NCBI RefSeq assembly: GCF_027942865.1
Contig: NC_134526.1
Coordinates: forward strand, 11,998,284-12,062,283
Direction: 5' to 3'
Length of the DNA stretch: 64,000 nt
From: Odontesthes bonariensis
Lineage: Eukaryota; Chordata; Actinopteri; Atheriniformes; Atherinopsidae
Below the pieces are notes generated by a model that saw only the letters and a list, made by a program, of their open reading frames with translations, searched no databases and had not been told where the DNA came from. A program made the position numbers and the translations under genes. Position 1 is the first letter of the stretch. Every line of letters starts with the position of its first letter. Shown in pieces: positions 39,136 to 50,400 of this stretch.

Positions 39136-39355
39136 TCTTTCTGTATGGAGTTTGTATATTCACCTTGTGTCTCTTTGTTTGGTGGTTCATCATTTATGGA
39201 GGCGTGAGTGTGAGCAAGCTTGGTTGTTTGTCTCAGCTGTCTCCGTCTTGGCCTTGTGATGGATTTACAGCTTACCCAGAGTGCACCCAGCCTCCCTGGC
39301 AGGCTTCAGCACCCAATCCCCACAACCCTGAAGAGGGTGAAGCAGGTTTAGAAAA
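39136..39355 (-). repeat. Dispersed fish repeat, copy 3, inverted and degraded
   Basis: Reads as the reverse complement of the other copies: 'gggtctttctgtatggagtt', 'ggcgtgagtgtgagc', 'ggttgtttgtctcagctgt', 'ccttgtgatggatttacag', 'aaccctgaagagggtgaag'. It is clearly more diverged, hence an older insertion. Confidence 0.75.
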
Positions 39356-39458
39356 TTAATAACTTAACTAATCTCTTATCCTTTTGTAGTAGAAATAGAG
39401 TCCCAAAGGTGGTGATCAGGACCAAAGTTTATATATTGCTCGTATTTAGTGACACATT

Positions 39459-39462
<4 letters not shown>

Positions 39463-39489
<27 letters not shown>

Positions 39490-39490
39490 T
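39463..39490. repeat. (TA)14 microsatellite
   Basis: An uninterrupted TA dinucleotide run of 28 bp. Confidence 0.95.
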
Positions 39491-41639
39491 TAAAAAAGAA
39501 CCGTTTGGATTTCCTGGTTTTCAAATTTAGAACTGGCCTCTTCTCAGCTGCTTAATGAAGCCAACAGTTTGCAAATGATGAAGAACTCTATTTTTGCCAG
39601 TGAGTTCAACTATCTTCAGAGTACATTCAACCAACATTATCACACACACATGCAAAGCAAACATCTACTAACACGAGCGTTAGTCCTTGTAAGATGAGAC
39701 ACACCATGCTTTCCACTCTTCACTGAAAGTCAAAAACATATACTGTACCTCCAGTAAATGGTGGTTCTCCAGCTACCTGATTGTGCTCAGTACTGTACAC
39801 TGAACATGGTTTACAACATTTGGATAACTAGAACATGGGAACTGGTTATTTTGCATCTGCTTGTTGGTCTCATTATAAAGAGTGCATGCATCCCCCCAGT
39901 CAGCTGTTTCCAGTTGTCTATTGTGTTCTTTGAAGAATTCTTTTATATCCTGAAATTTCCCTAAAACACACACACTTCTCCCTCCAAAAACTAATGTTCC
40001 ACTGGGTGTAACAGTGTAAGATTTTGCACGTGCAAATCTAATTTCTGACGACCTCTGCGGAGTGAAAATCTTGTTTACCCCCCTGTGATTGGAAACCACT
40101 CACCTCTGTGAAATTTCAGTGAAACAAAAAAGAGGAACTCTTATAGCTTTACTATAGAGAATTATTCTTCCATTTCCACAATCACAGCTGTCAGTGGTTA
40201 TTTTCAGATGTCATTGACTATTCACCTTGTCTTTCAAAAACATTTCTGCTCCAGGCAATGCATTATGTGTGAGAGACCCAGATATTTAGGTCCATGGAGG
40301 CAGGGAGACTGGACGAGGGTGGGGGCATAATGCTTTTTGGTGCTGCGAACATTAGCTGCTTGGAGGAAAAAAATAAAACTAAGGACCTGCCACAGCAGAG
40401 ATATCCAAAACTGGGCTGCCAGCCTTGGCAAATATCCCAGAGAATCGAGGCTCAACTGTAGCATAATGTCTGAAAGTCCATCCGACACATTCCCAGGTGA
40501 GCAAGCCCACAAAATGCCCATTACTAGATGTGGATTGCTTGTGGCTTCTATCATTATTTTTAGAGGCCCTAGCTGCAAAAGTGTAAGAGGCTAAATTATA
40601 TGCAAAATGTTTCTAACATATCAATAACATAATCAATTACTATTTGAAGCCAGGGGGGAAGCAACTATAACATGTAATGATTAAATAATCCATAAGTTGA
40701 GGTTTGTTTTTAACACAGCTATTATCATTTGAGAACTGTATTTGGGTTGTGCTTGTTTACTGTGATGACAATGCGACCTTGACAAGAGTCCTGTAGGAGT
40801 CCATTGTGTGCTGTTCGGGAGAAGTGGAGACTTCAGTCTAGAAAATAGGAGAGGACATCGGTGAGAGCTGCTTGGGTCTCCTGTGCAATGTAATGTGAAG
40901 CACTATTCTTCGATCAGACCTATTTTCGGCCCACACATTTTACTGGAGCAAAGCTGATCTCCCTAACATGCACTCTGGGAGAATTTGGCAGGAGTGCACA
41001 CACACACACAAAGAGCAGGAACTTGGCTGGGTTACTCAAATCAAATTGAGTCTAAATTTGACCTCCAAGGGAAAGACTCTGGTCTGTCCAGCCTGTCCTA
41101 ATCTGCAAACAGTTTCTGATTTTTTAACATCCAGATCAATGTATTTCTCTGTAAATCTTCTGGAATAACCACACATTAAATGCAAAGTAATAACAATCTT
41201 TAAGCCCTTGAAGAGCAAGTGGAAACTTTCAGTACTTTTACATTTTTTGTCTCAAAAGCAGATTGTTGGAATGTTTTGTTAATTAGTTGAAAATAGACAC
41301 GTTTTTACTCAGTTAAACAACTTCTGGAAGCAGTCTAGAGTCCTCTTTGGACTTGAAACTAATTTCCTTTAGAGGTGCGTTGCATTATTTTTTGCTAGAA
41401 ACATTAAACTTCAGATATGATGGATGAGCACATTTTCAGATCTTTTCAGAGATGTTCTGCTGCATTCAAATCCCATCTGTAGTCGTGTCACTCTAGGGTG
41501 TTCATAGAGCTTTCCCAAAACTGGGCCTACATTTTATTGGTGTTGTCTTGTTAAGAAACACTTTTACCCTAGCCTGAGACTCCAAGCAAAAAGTAAATAC
41601 ACAATCACACTTTTCTAAAACCATCTTTCAATCAACAAC
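39491..41639. other. Intergenic DNA without recognised features
   Basis: A short CA run lies near 40988-41003. Overlapping frames on both strands at 40234-40594 reach 85-114 codons but show no domain. Nothing else was seen. Confidence 0.5.
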
Positions 41640-42060
41640 CGCGGCTCAGACGCGTTTTGCGTTACAGTTTTTTTTAAATAAATCCAATTTTACTTTTAGT
41701 CTGCATTTTGGGTCCTCCTTCTTTGCCTCCACCTTCAAACCGTGACAGAAAAAACACGGCTGGGCCGGAATACCAAATAACCAAACTGATAAACAAAACC
41801 AAAAGAATAAACAGACCTGACTGGACACCACGAAACAAGAACTAGTACATACTGCGTAAACATGAAGTGTGACGGTGAGGACATGACAATGAGTTAATTC
41901 CAATGAGTTTAAATGCAGAGGAGGGTGATCAGTGAGTGAAGGCAGGGAGGGAAGAAACACAGGTGAAGTGAGTGGAACTGACGACTGAACAGAAGAGAGA
42001 CTGAGGAAACTGAGGAAAAGGCAAGACAAAAACACAAACGTGACAAAACATAAGATGCAG
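41640..42060 (-). repeat. Repeat resembling fish Gypsy-type LTR material
   Basis: The minus strand carries two TGTCACG words, near 42040 and 41745, the second followed by GGTTTGAAGGTGGAGG; the complementary plus strand reads CTGCATTTTGGGTCCTCC just before it. These words are common at LTR borders of fish Gypsy elements. A C/T-rich 129-codon minus-strand frame inside it is not a gene. Borders and class are uncertain. Confidence 0.35.
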
Positions 42061-42675
42061 ATTGTGACAATGAGGATTAAGACTGGAGTTAATGTAAATT
42101 TGGATACAGTTTTTCAGTTCATTAGACATTTCATCGCAGATAACATCCTGCAGAGTGATGATGGATTCGCTCCAATGATTTGCCACCAAGGGAGAGAAAA
42201 TCTGACTAATATTATCACACTCTTGATGCATCTTACAAGGCTCCATATTCGGGGCAGAACTGAGGAAGGGGATATGGACTGAAAAAATTTGAAACGATCA
42301 CTGTGTGGTACTGAAGCCAAACTTCAGATATAATTTTAACATACTAGATTCAAAGGAGCCAAGTAACAAGCTAGTGCTCATAAACACTTCACTGCTCCCT
42401 TGATTCTGTGATTAAATTTTGGCTTGTGAATAGTCTCTGTTTATAAAAGGAGGACGTTTTATTTGTTTATTCATTAATTTGTCTTTTAATTTCACATTTT
42501 ACCTGGGCTCAGGTTTGATGTGTGGGTTGTATTTTTGTGGACAATTATTAGAAACATAATTACTTGAAGAAAGACTGGCTCTTTCAAGGACAGACTTCTC
42601 CTGTATTCTCTATATTAAAAGATGATGTTACAACAAACAGCTTCATTTCAACCGCAATTCAACTAAACACGAGAC

Positions 42676-43500
42676 ACAAACCCTGTCCAAAAAGTATAGA
42701 ATCACCACACTTGGTGGATTCAGCTTTTTTATTTTGTGAAGAAGAGAAAGTATGAATAAACACAAATGGACACAAAACAATTTCATGAATCATGAATCAT
42801 TATAGAAATAGTCAGAGTTAGTACATTGTGGCACCTCCTCTGTCTCTTCTGACGGCTTCACTAATGAAAAACAATATTCCTCATCAGAGAGTTTCCAACT
42901 GTGTTGTATAGCAGCTGACAGACCGGCTTTGCAGAAGAGACCCTTGTCGTGGACCATTTTTCTCAATTTTTCATGATACATTTTCACTCAGATTGAGATC
43001 TGGACTGTTTGCTGGCCATGTCACCGAGTCGATATCTCCTTCCTGTGGAAAAGTTTGACCCTTCTTTGCTCTTTATCATCATTATCCTGAAAAATAACCT
43101 CAGCAACGCCAAACCTGACTGCCATCTCCCCTAGTTCTTTAGCTGACATCAACACCATATTTTCAGTGATTGTTCGTGATACATGTTTCACTTGACCTGC
43201 ACCAAACAAAAGTTCTGGCATCATCTCTTTGCCCTATGCAGACTGGTGATTTATCACTGAGTATCACTTTCATCCAATCATCCACTGTCCATGACAATTT
43301 CTCTTCAGCCCACCGTAACCCATGTTTTCTTTGGTTTAGTTGTTAGTGGTGCTTTATGTTTGGCCTTTCTGGATGTCAATTCCATTTCCTTCAGCTGGTT
43401 TCTTATAGTTCAAATACTGATGATAACTTTAGGGTCTGCCCTTTTGTTTTTGATATTTTTTTGTTTTGCATTTTCTATTTTAAATTGAATTCAAGTCAGT
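42676..43500 (-). pseudogene. Broken Tc1-family transposase
   Basis: Read on the minus strand from about 43490, fragments in shifting frames give NQLKEM-like, KAKHKAPLTTKPKK, RWAEEKLSWTVDDW, the second catalytic block (SDKS with IGQRDDARTFVW) and VTWPANSPDLNLSENV with the third catalytic position. These occur in the order of vertebrate Tc1 transposases. Several frameshifts and stop codons interrupt it, and the usual SDES and DLNPIE motifs are mutated. At the 3' side (42688-42705) 'gtccaaaaagtatagaatca' resembles a Tc1 terminal repeat; the opposite end was not found. Old and inactive. Confidence 0.8.
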
Positions 43501-43639
43501 TCTATAATACTTTATTAATCCTTATTTTACTGCTACAGTATTAATTATTTTTAAAGACATGCTATTGCTATAGATAGATGACAAAATAAAATGGAAATCA
43601 GCTGACAAACGTGCAGAAAATTGGTAGAATTTGGTAGTG

Positions 43640-44110
43640 GGCGTGGTAGAAATCTTCAGAGGTCGCCATCAATAGGTTGGGGTGTTGTTTTTGTTGCTTG
43701 GCAACAAGCTGATGAGTGAACATGCAGGACTGGCAGGTAACACAGCTGAACTCTCGGTAGACAACATGGACAGGAACTCACTGTTCAACATCTGGGGTGC
43801 AGATATGCTCTTTCTCAGTAACATGTCCAGGATTACACCATCTGTTGTTAACAAGCTCTGTAATCCTCCTTCTTCACTGCTACCTCTCTGTCTGCAGTCT
43901 CTGTCTGTCCATCTTGGCTTAAAGCTGAGTAGAGGGGTGTTAGAGTTGTTCGTGCAGCCATGTCTCACTGAAAAAAATAATATTGCCTCCCTGATGTCTC
44001 AGCTTTAACTCATCTTGATTTGGGTTATTGTTCCAGACAGTACTTTGGCTTTGGAAATCTCAGTTAGCCGCTTCAACAGGTAAACAACTATCTTGTTGCT
44101 ATGGTTATGC
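43640..44110. repeat. Possible decayed LINE-like or other repeat
   Basis: A stretch of higher GC with overlapping open frames on both strands (about 100 codons each) between the Tc1 remnant and the solo LTR. The text 'gcagccatgtctcactgaaa' recalls a fish LINE endonuclease segment, but the match is weak. Confidence 0.2.
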
Positions 44111-44146
44111 ATCATAACAGGTGTAAAAAATTGACAGAGTTACTAG

Positions 44147-44454
44147 TGTGGGAGAGAAATGTCATGACATGGCCTAATTACACCGTGTGCCTTGTTGTCC
44201 GGTTCATATGAATATTGTTTAAGGTTAGAATGAGCTTGTTTACGATAATGGCGAAAGCCAGGTGCCTTAGAGAGATTGGGCTTGAGCCACGTACGCATTG
44301 TATGAAGCAGGGCGGTATAAAAGAGTGTCACAAACTGAGGTCAGAGGGAATTTCCGGACATTCTGAAATGCACATGTCTCTGTGACGGTTTGTTCAATAA
44401 AATTCCCCATGAGAGGCTGACTACGGCGGTTCCGACTCCTTTTTCTCCACAACA
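44147..44454 (+). mobile_element. Solo LTR (308 bp) of an endogenous retrovirus or LTR retrotransposon
   Basis: Begins TGTGGGAGA and ends TCTCCACAACA, so it has short inverted TG...CA termini, and is flanked by a 4-bp duplication CTAG (44143-44146 and 44455-44458). Internal signals are in LTR order: TATAAAAG at 44316-44323 and AATAAA at 44396-44401. No internal coding region lies beside it, as expected after recombination between two LTRs. The 4-bp duplication fits gammaretrovirus-like elements, but the lineage cannot be fixed. Confidence 0.75.
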
Positions 44455-44458
44455 CTAG

Positions 44459-47400
44459 CACAAGTCCTTCCAGCACCATAGCATCCAAACCAGCATAGAA
44501 ACTATTTTCGAAATTTGTGTTTCCACAAAAAAGCTCAGCAGTATGTCCAGAGCTACTGCAGCATATTTAGATTTGTGCAGGTATTTGTTTTTGAAATGCA
44601 AATTACAAGATGATTCCATCATTTCCCCTCTACATCATCAGAAAACAAATTTGCAAATAAATACAAAAAATTTAGTTTAGCTATGTATTACAAAGCCAGA
44701 TTGTTCAGTTATGAAATCAAATTTGTTTTGTGTCATATTTGAGAGTTAAAAAAAATCAAAATAAAAAAGCTGAATGAACATCCACCGGGTGTAGTGATTC
44801 CATGATTTTTGCCAGAGTTTGCATTTAGCCTCTTAGCATCCTTATTTCAACAGAGAAATATTCTGTCAAATAACACACTGTTGATTTATGTCATCTGTAC
44901 ATGCATAGAGAAAAGCATAATTTTTTGGTTTCACAATGAACATTTTACTCTGAATACTATGCCTAAAAAATGGGTCTACCAACTGTTCCTCATTTCAGAC
45001 ACATATTTGAATTGAAAACCATTGATGACTTAGCCAGAAAGCCAGTTTAAACATTGCATAAATCATGCAAAAGTTCACAGTAAGATTGGCTAAGGTGCTC
45101 AATATATAGAAACACTAGAGCTGGTTATTTGTGCTTCCATCTTTTGGGTGACAGTCTGGAGTTTATCTGCTCTGCTCTCTGTTTTGCACCAGGCAACAGT
45201 AGACATGACTTGACTGCTTTTTATTTTTCATTTTGATTGAAAAATGAAAAATGCGTTTGTCAAAAAAATGTGTCTTCTAAATAGAAAGACATTTTGCTAA
45301 TATGCTGCAGCTGCTCGTAGTTTCACTCCATATTTAGTCTTCGTAAAGAATATCATTGCTCGCTGCATCCTGCCACACTCATTCTGTGTCTCTGTGAGGG
45401 ACACTTATGCCCAGTGAGTAAAAACATGGAAGCGATAATAGCTTCCTTCTCTATCCGCTGCCTGTCAAGAAGAAAAAGAAGTTAGTTGTGGTGCCGGAAA
45501 ATGGCTGAGGGCACCGACTCTATGGCGGTCTTATTTCACCAGATGGCAGTGTAATTCAAAAGAAAGTGATTTGTTACATTTGAACCCACTTTACCTCCGT
45601 CGAGTGCTAGTTTGGCAGTACAGTTCAATTATTTTTATTTTTAGAGAGATCTTTCGTTAGGGACAACATTGCTTAGTTACACAGCTAGAAATCTCACCAA
45701 CTGTACCCCTCGGCCACTTGCAGCTTCATCATTTCATCATTTCATCATCATATATCAATAAATCAAGTATATCCAGTAAAGATTATTTATCAAAAGGGTT
45801 GATGAAAAAATATGAGCATGCTCCTAAGAATAGTGTGGTTCATACTGGCTCGTTTTATACAACAATGTTGTTGAATTACTAAAGTATCATCAGATGGTGC
45901 TTGAAGAAATACTTTCAGTCTCACGTAGGTGCAAGCCATTCCTCATAAACCTGTACATAATGAAAACATTACACTGATTTTATTAAACAAGTCACTTCAC
46001 GGACAAAAAAAAAAGAAACATGAGCTCTTAGTGCCCCCCTCTGGTGAGACTCGTGTGAGGCCTGAACTACTGGACTACATGTTGATGTATGCAGAAGTCC
46101 ATTTTGTGTCCAAATTATAGATCTTCAGTGTCTGCAGTACAGTAGATCATTTAGCTACTTTACAGAAACACTTACTTAATTACAAAAAAACCACAGTTTT
46201 ACAATTCTAATGCCAACTGAAGAGGATAATTCCTTATAGGTGTTGGGGAAAGAGGGGCTTCAGGGGTGCCCGAATGAAACGAGGCTCCTTCGAGATGCAA
46301 ACTTAATCCACTTTTGGTGTTGTCAAGGGTCCCACAGTGTAACTATGCATTTAGACAAAACATAAACCTGTGAAATGCCACCCCTCCTGGTCAGTTTAAC
46401 TAAAAACATAATGGTTCTTGTGAAAAATAACATATTTTCTCTGTCTGGATTAAGAAGAAGTATTCTCCCAGGAACCCTTGGCCTTTGTAACCCATGATGC
46501 ATATGCCATGTGGGTGTGGGATCTGCAGTTTACTGCTCCAGGCCTGAGTAAATAGTGCAGCAATTCCAGGCATTGCTGTGAATGGTGGAGGAAGGAAATG
46601 TCTGTAATCAGGGTAACTTCACTGTTTCCCATAGTGGAGTCAGGAAGTAAATCAGTTTAAGGGAGATGGCAGTAGATGAATAGAAGGAGCACATTTGACG
46701 GACACTAAAAGCTGCTTTTAAGTGTTTTAGATCATTTTCTGTTGTTTTCAGCTGTAGTTTATTATATTTCAATTATCTAAACATAAACATAAACATAAAC
46801 ATTTGGTTGATCATAGTGTTGTCTTTTATTTCTATTTGCACTGCCATTGGTTATTGGCTGCAGTGTATATTGTACATCTGAAAATAACAGTGCACACTTT
46901 ATATTCCTGGAATTTATAGAGCAGTTAATTCCTCCTTGTGGTCTGGACTGTGTTTTTTAAGCCTGTTGCTTTGACTGTCAGGCTCTCTTTAGGCTGAGGC
47001 CATGGTTACACTGTTATTCTTATCTGTTATTCCAATGAACAAATATTATGCCTGATATTTTTGTGGGGACAAAAAAATGGTATGCACACCACTTGGCTTT
47101 ACTGATGGAGGGTACATTGTTGGAGAGTTCAGGAAGAGAGTACTCAGAATTAAGCTTTACGAAACAGAACAAACATCCTCTGCTCACTGGGTTATAGCCA
47201 CTAAAATGGAAGCCTGACTCCTGAGTTTTTACATTGTCCATTTACATGTATTATGGTGTACAATTTCATATGTGACCAAAGTTGCATAAAACATTTAGTT
47301 GATTCGGAATCAGAGAGATTATTTCAGATGATTTAATTTGGGGCAGAATTTGTTTAATCTGAAGACGAATGAGATCAAATGAAAATCCTGAGGGATGTGG

Positions 47401-50400
47401 TGAGACACATGCTTGAATCTACAGCTGAACTGGTATGAGTTTGGGGTAAGGTAAGAGCAAATTTGGAGGAACAATTAATTAGATTTTAAAAAGACAAACA
47501 GGCCTTTTGTTTTAAATTCTATCTTGTTTATCATTGTCAACATTGTAAGAGTGCAAGAATAGCTTCTGGAGTCTCTAGATACTGTTTTATTTGCACAACA
47601 AAACCGAGTCCTGATATCTGATCCTGTGCAAGGGAAAAGGTTTTCTACTTTCCACTCAGACATGGAAAAGTTATGTGTTGCCACTCCGCCTCTGTGCTAG
47701 TCTGGTGCATTAACAGTGATTTAGCCTAATTGCTTCTTTTACCCTTCAGGATCTCCACAAATCTCAGGATTTTTGATGACATCACATTAGCTTGTGACAG
47801 TGCCGCACATTAAAGCCAGGTTTCTGTTCACATTATTCTATTTAAAAGCATATGCATTTAATGAAATGTGAGGACTATGGCTGATGTAAAGTGAGGGGTT
47901 TCCTCTGGAGTCAGCACAGCTGCATGCCTGTGGTTGTATTAGATTAAGTGTAACCAAGAAGTCTTGGTTGGCAGAAGTGCACTCAAGCTTATTAAGAGGT
48001 ATTCAAAAATGTACGTTTTTGAAAACAGAATTTTAAAACAATAATCAAAAGTACTTTTGATGAAAGATTTCACATAATGTATTTTGTAATTTATAAGAAG
48101 CCCTCTGAAGCCATAACTGTTTTCTGCTTTCCGCAAGCTGCCATCCAAACAACAGTATCAATGCAAGAAAATGCAGTCCCTGCCTGGCTCTTGGAACAAC
48201 ACCATGAGTTACAGCATGCCAGTTAGCAAACAAGAGGTTATTTTAGTCTGTGGCTGACCCATAACCGACCCCCTGCCAAGCACACTTCTGGCTGGGTCCA
48301 ACGCGGAGGAGAGAGAGGAGGGCTCATGTTATGTGCAACTGCTCTGAGCAACAGCCACTGGAGGGTTAATTAGACTTACGGGAAAGTTACGGTTGTTGAA
48401 ATCATGGAATGTTAGAGGGGAAGTGTGACAGAGCTGGTCTTTGCTGTAGTTGTAATCTTTTTTACTTTTTTTTTTTAATTTTTTACAAGATTTTAAGATT
48501 GTGGGGATACCGTTTTACCACAGACACACATTTTTTCCTCTCTTTTAGCAGCTTGCTTTGCCTATACAGCAAACTATTTTTAGCAGCACTGTCTGCCTGT
48601 TTTAAACTGCTGAGTTAATCGCTGAATAAGGTGGGGGTTTTCTGTACTTTGCAAGTCTGTACCGCCTGTATTTAAACATTTTCTGGTCGGGTTCTTCAAA
48701 GAGTTTCATTGCTCACTCAGCACTTCTTTGGTGTTGTAATGCCTTTCAGTTTCACATATGAAGAAATTTACAATACACAAGTTGAAAGTTTAAGCGTTTT
48801 AGTTTATGTGAGTCTAAATGATCATGACCATAAGTATTGAGTCAAAACAAATTTCCACTATATTTGGATGTCAAGGAAAAAGAACAAATTCAGCTAATCT
48901 TAGCTTCTCCATGAATTAGTGTGTTCCCATTTGCTGATGTTAAAACATTGAAAAGAATTGTTTGTGTAACCCAAGTTGACTAAGAGTGCAAATACTTATC
49001 AAATGATTCATGTATTGGTTACTAAAATGTAGATAAAGTTTCCCAGCTGTGAGTACTCTGGTAATTGTGTTCTACTGCTGGTTTCTGATGATCATTTTGA
49101 TGTGGCCAAAGCTGCCATAGGCCTGCCTCTTTTAGCCTCCCATTGCCACTGCTTGTAGCACAGCTTCAAAGAAAACGGGGGTCTACAGGGATTTCCCTCT
49201 GGCTTTCCCACCATCTGCAGCAGCCTGCATGGGATTTGATGCAAGCGATTTGGAGGCTCCCCCTGCAGCCCCCTCAGCACAAAGAATATCTCCAAACATA
49301 ATCTAATATGCTTATAGTTTTTATATTCTTATATCATTTCATATAATTTAAAAGCTGATATTTTGTAATATTTTGATGTGCATCTCATCATTAAAGCCTA
49401 TTCCTGACACTGTTCAGCTTAGTTCCATGTGTATTAAATTTTGTCTATGTCTTTACTGACGATAGTTCTGAGGCAGCAAGCCAGACTTTTCAAAACCGTG
49501 ACAAATAACTCTGCTCTGACCTGTCACTGTTTTATAACCATGCAATCAGTCATCCACCCCCCAACACCTGATACTTTGAGAAATAGTTTGATTAACAGAT
49601 TCATACTTTTAAGTAAACTGAGCATCTGTCTTTGGTGCAGCAGCACAGTCACAAGTTGCCAAACACGTGCTTGCTCCGCAAAATCAATTTTATTGAGTCT
49701 GACGACTTGGCTCCGGGTGGCCCGAGAATGACTGGCGTGTTAAGGAAGGACTTGTCCTCTGTGCATAGGTGCACCTAGATTACCTCTAATGTGCGTCTTA
49801 TCCAGCCCCTCATGAGATTCTTCCTAGAAACCCCCCCACCATACTTAGAATCTACAAAGAATTTGACGCACTTTGAGTTTTATAGGAAATACCTATGTGA
49901 GCTGAAGAGAGCCATATGGATGTCTCCCTCATCACAGCCCACCTGAACGTGATTACAAAGTGCCCATCGGCAGGCACCATCAGCAAAGGACAGAATTACC
50001 GCTAAAGCCTTTAAGAGTGTTCTAAAAATTAGTTTTTATCTTTAGTCTATGTCATGAAGTTAAACCCACTGTATTTTCCACAAAATGTTTTTTTTTTCAA
50101 CTTGACTCTTCACTCAAAGCAAAATTAAGCTAAGCATGATTTAGTAAATCTAAGCATGAGCGCTAGTATTAAGCCTCGCATGGGAGTTCATTGTAATGAC
50201 TGCTTTGATGTTCAAAGAAACTTTATCTGGTGGAAAAAAAGAAGTGTGGATTTTCAAGTAGAAGAATAATTTGGCAGCAAGGGTCAGGAGGAGTCTAACG
50301 ATGGGGTTGTTTTGCACTTTCTCACCAGTTCTTAGGTTATGACAGCACAGCCATAATAACTTTCTGACTTCAGCGTTAAACATAAATTCAGGAAACCCTG

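Noticed and set aside
41646..42035. 129-codon minus-strand ORF, leucine/serine rich, resembling a membrane protein
   Set aside because: Lies in LTR-like repeat sequence with C/T-rich composition; no homology recognised.
43021..43224. Separate small ORFs at 42790-42987 and 43021-43224 as genes
   Set aside because: They are frame fragments of, or shadows over, the broken Tc1 transposase.
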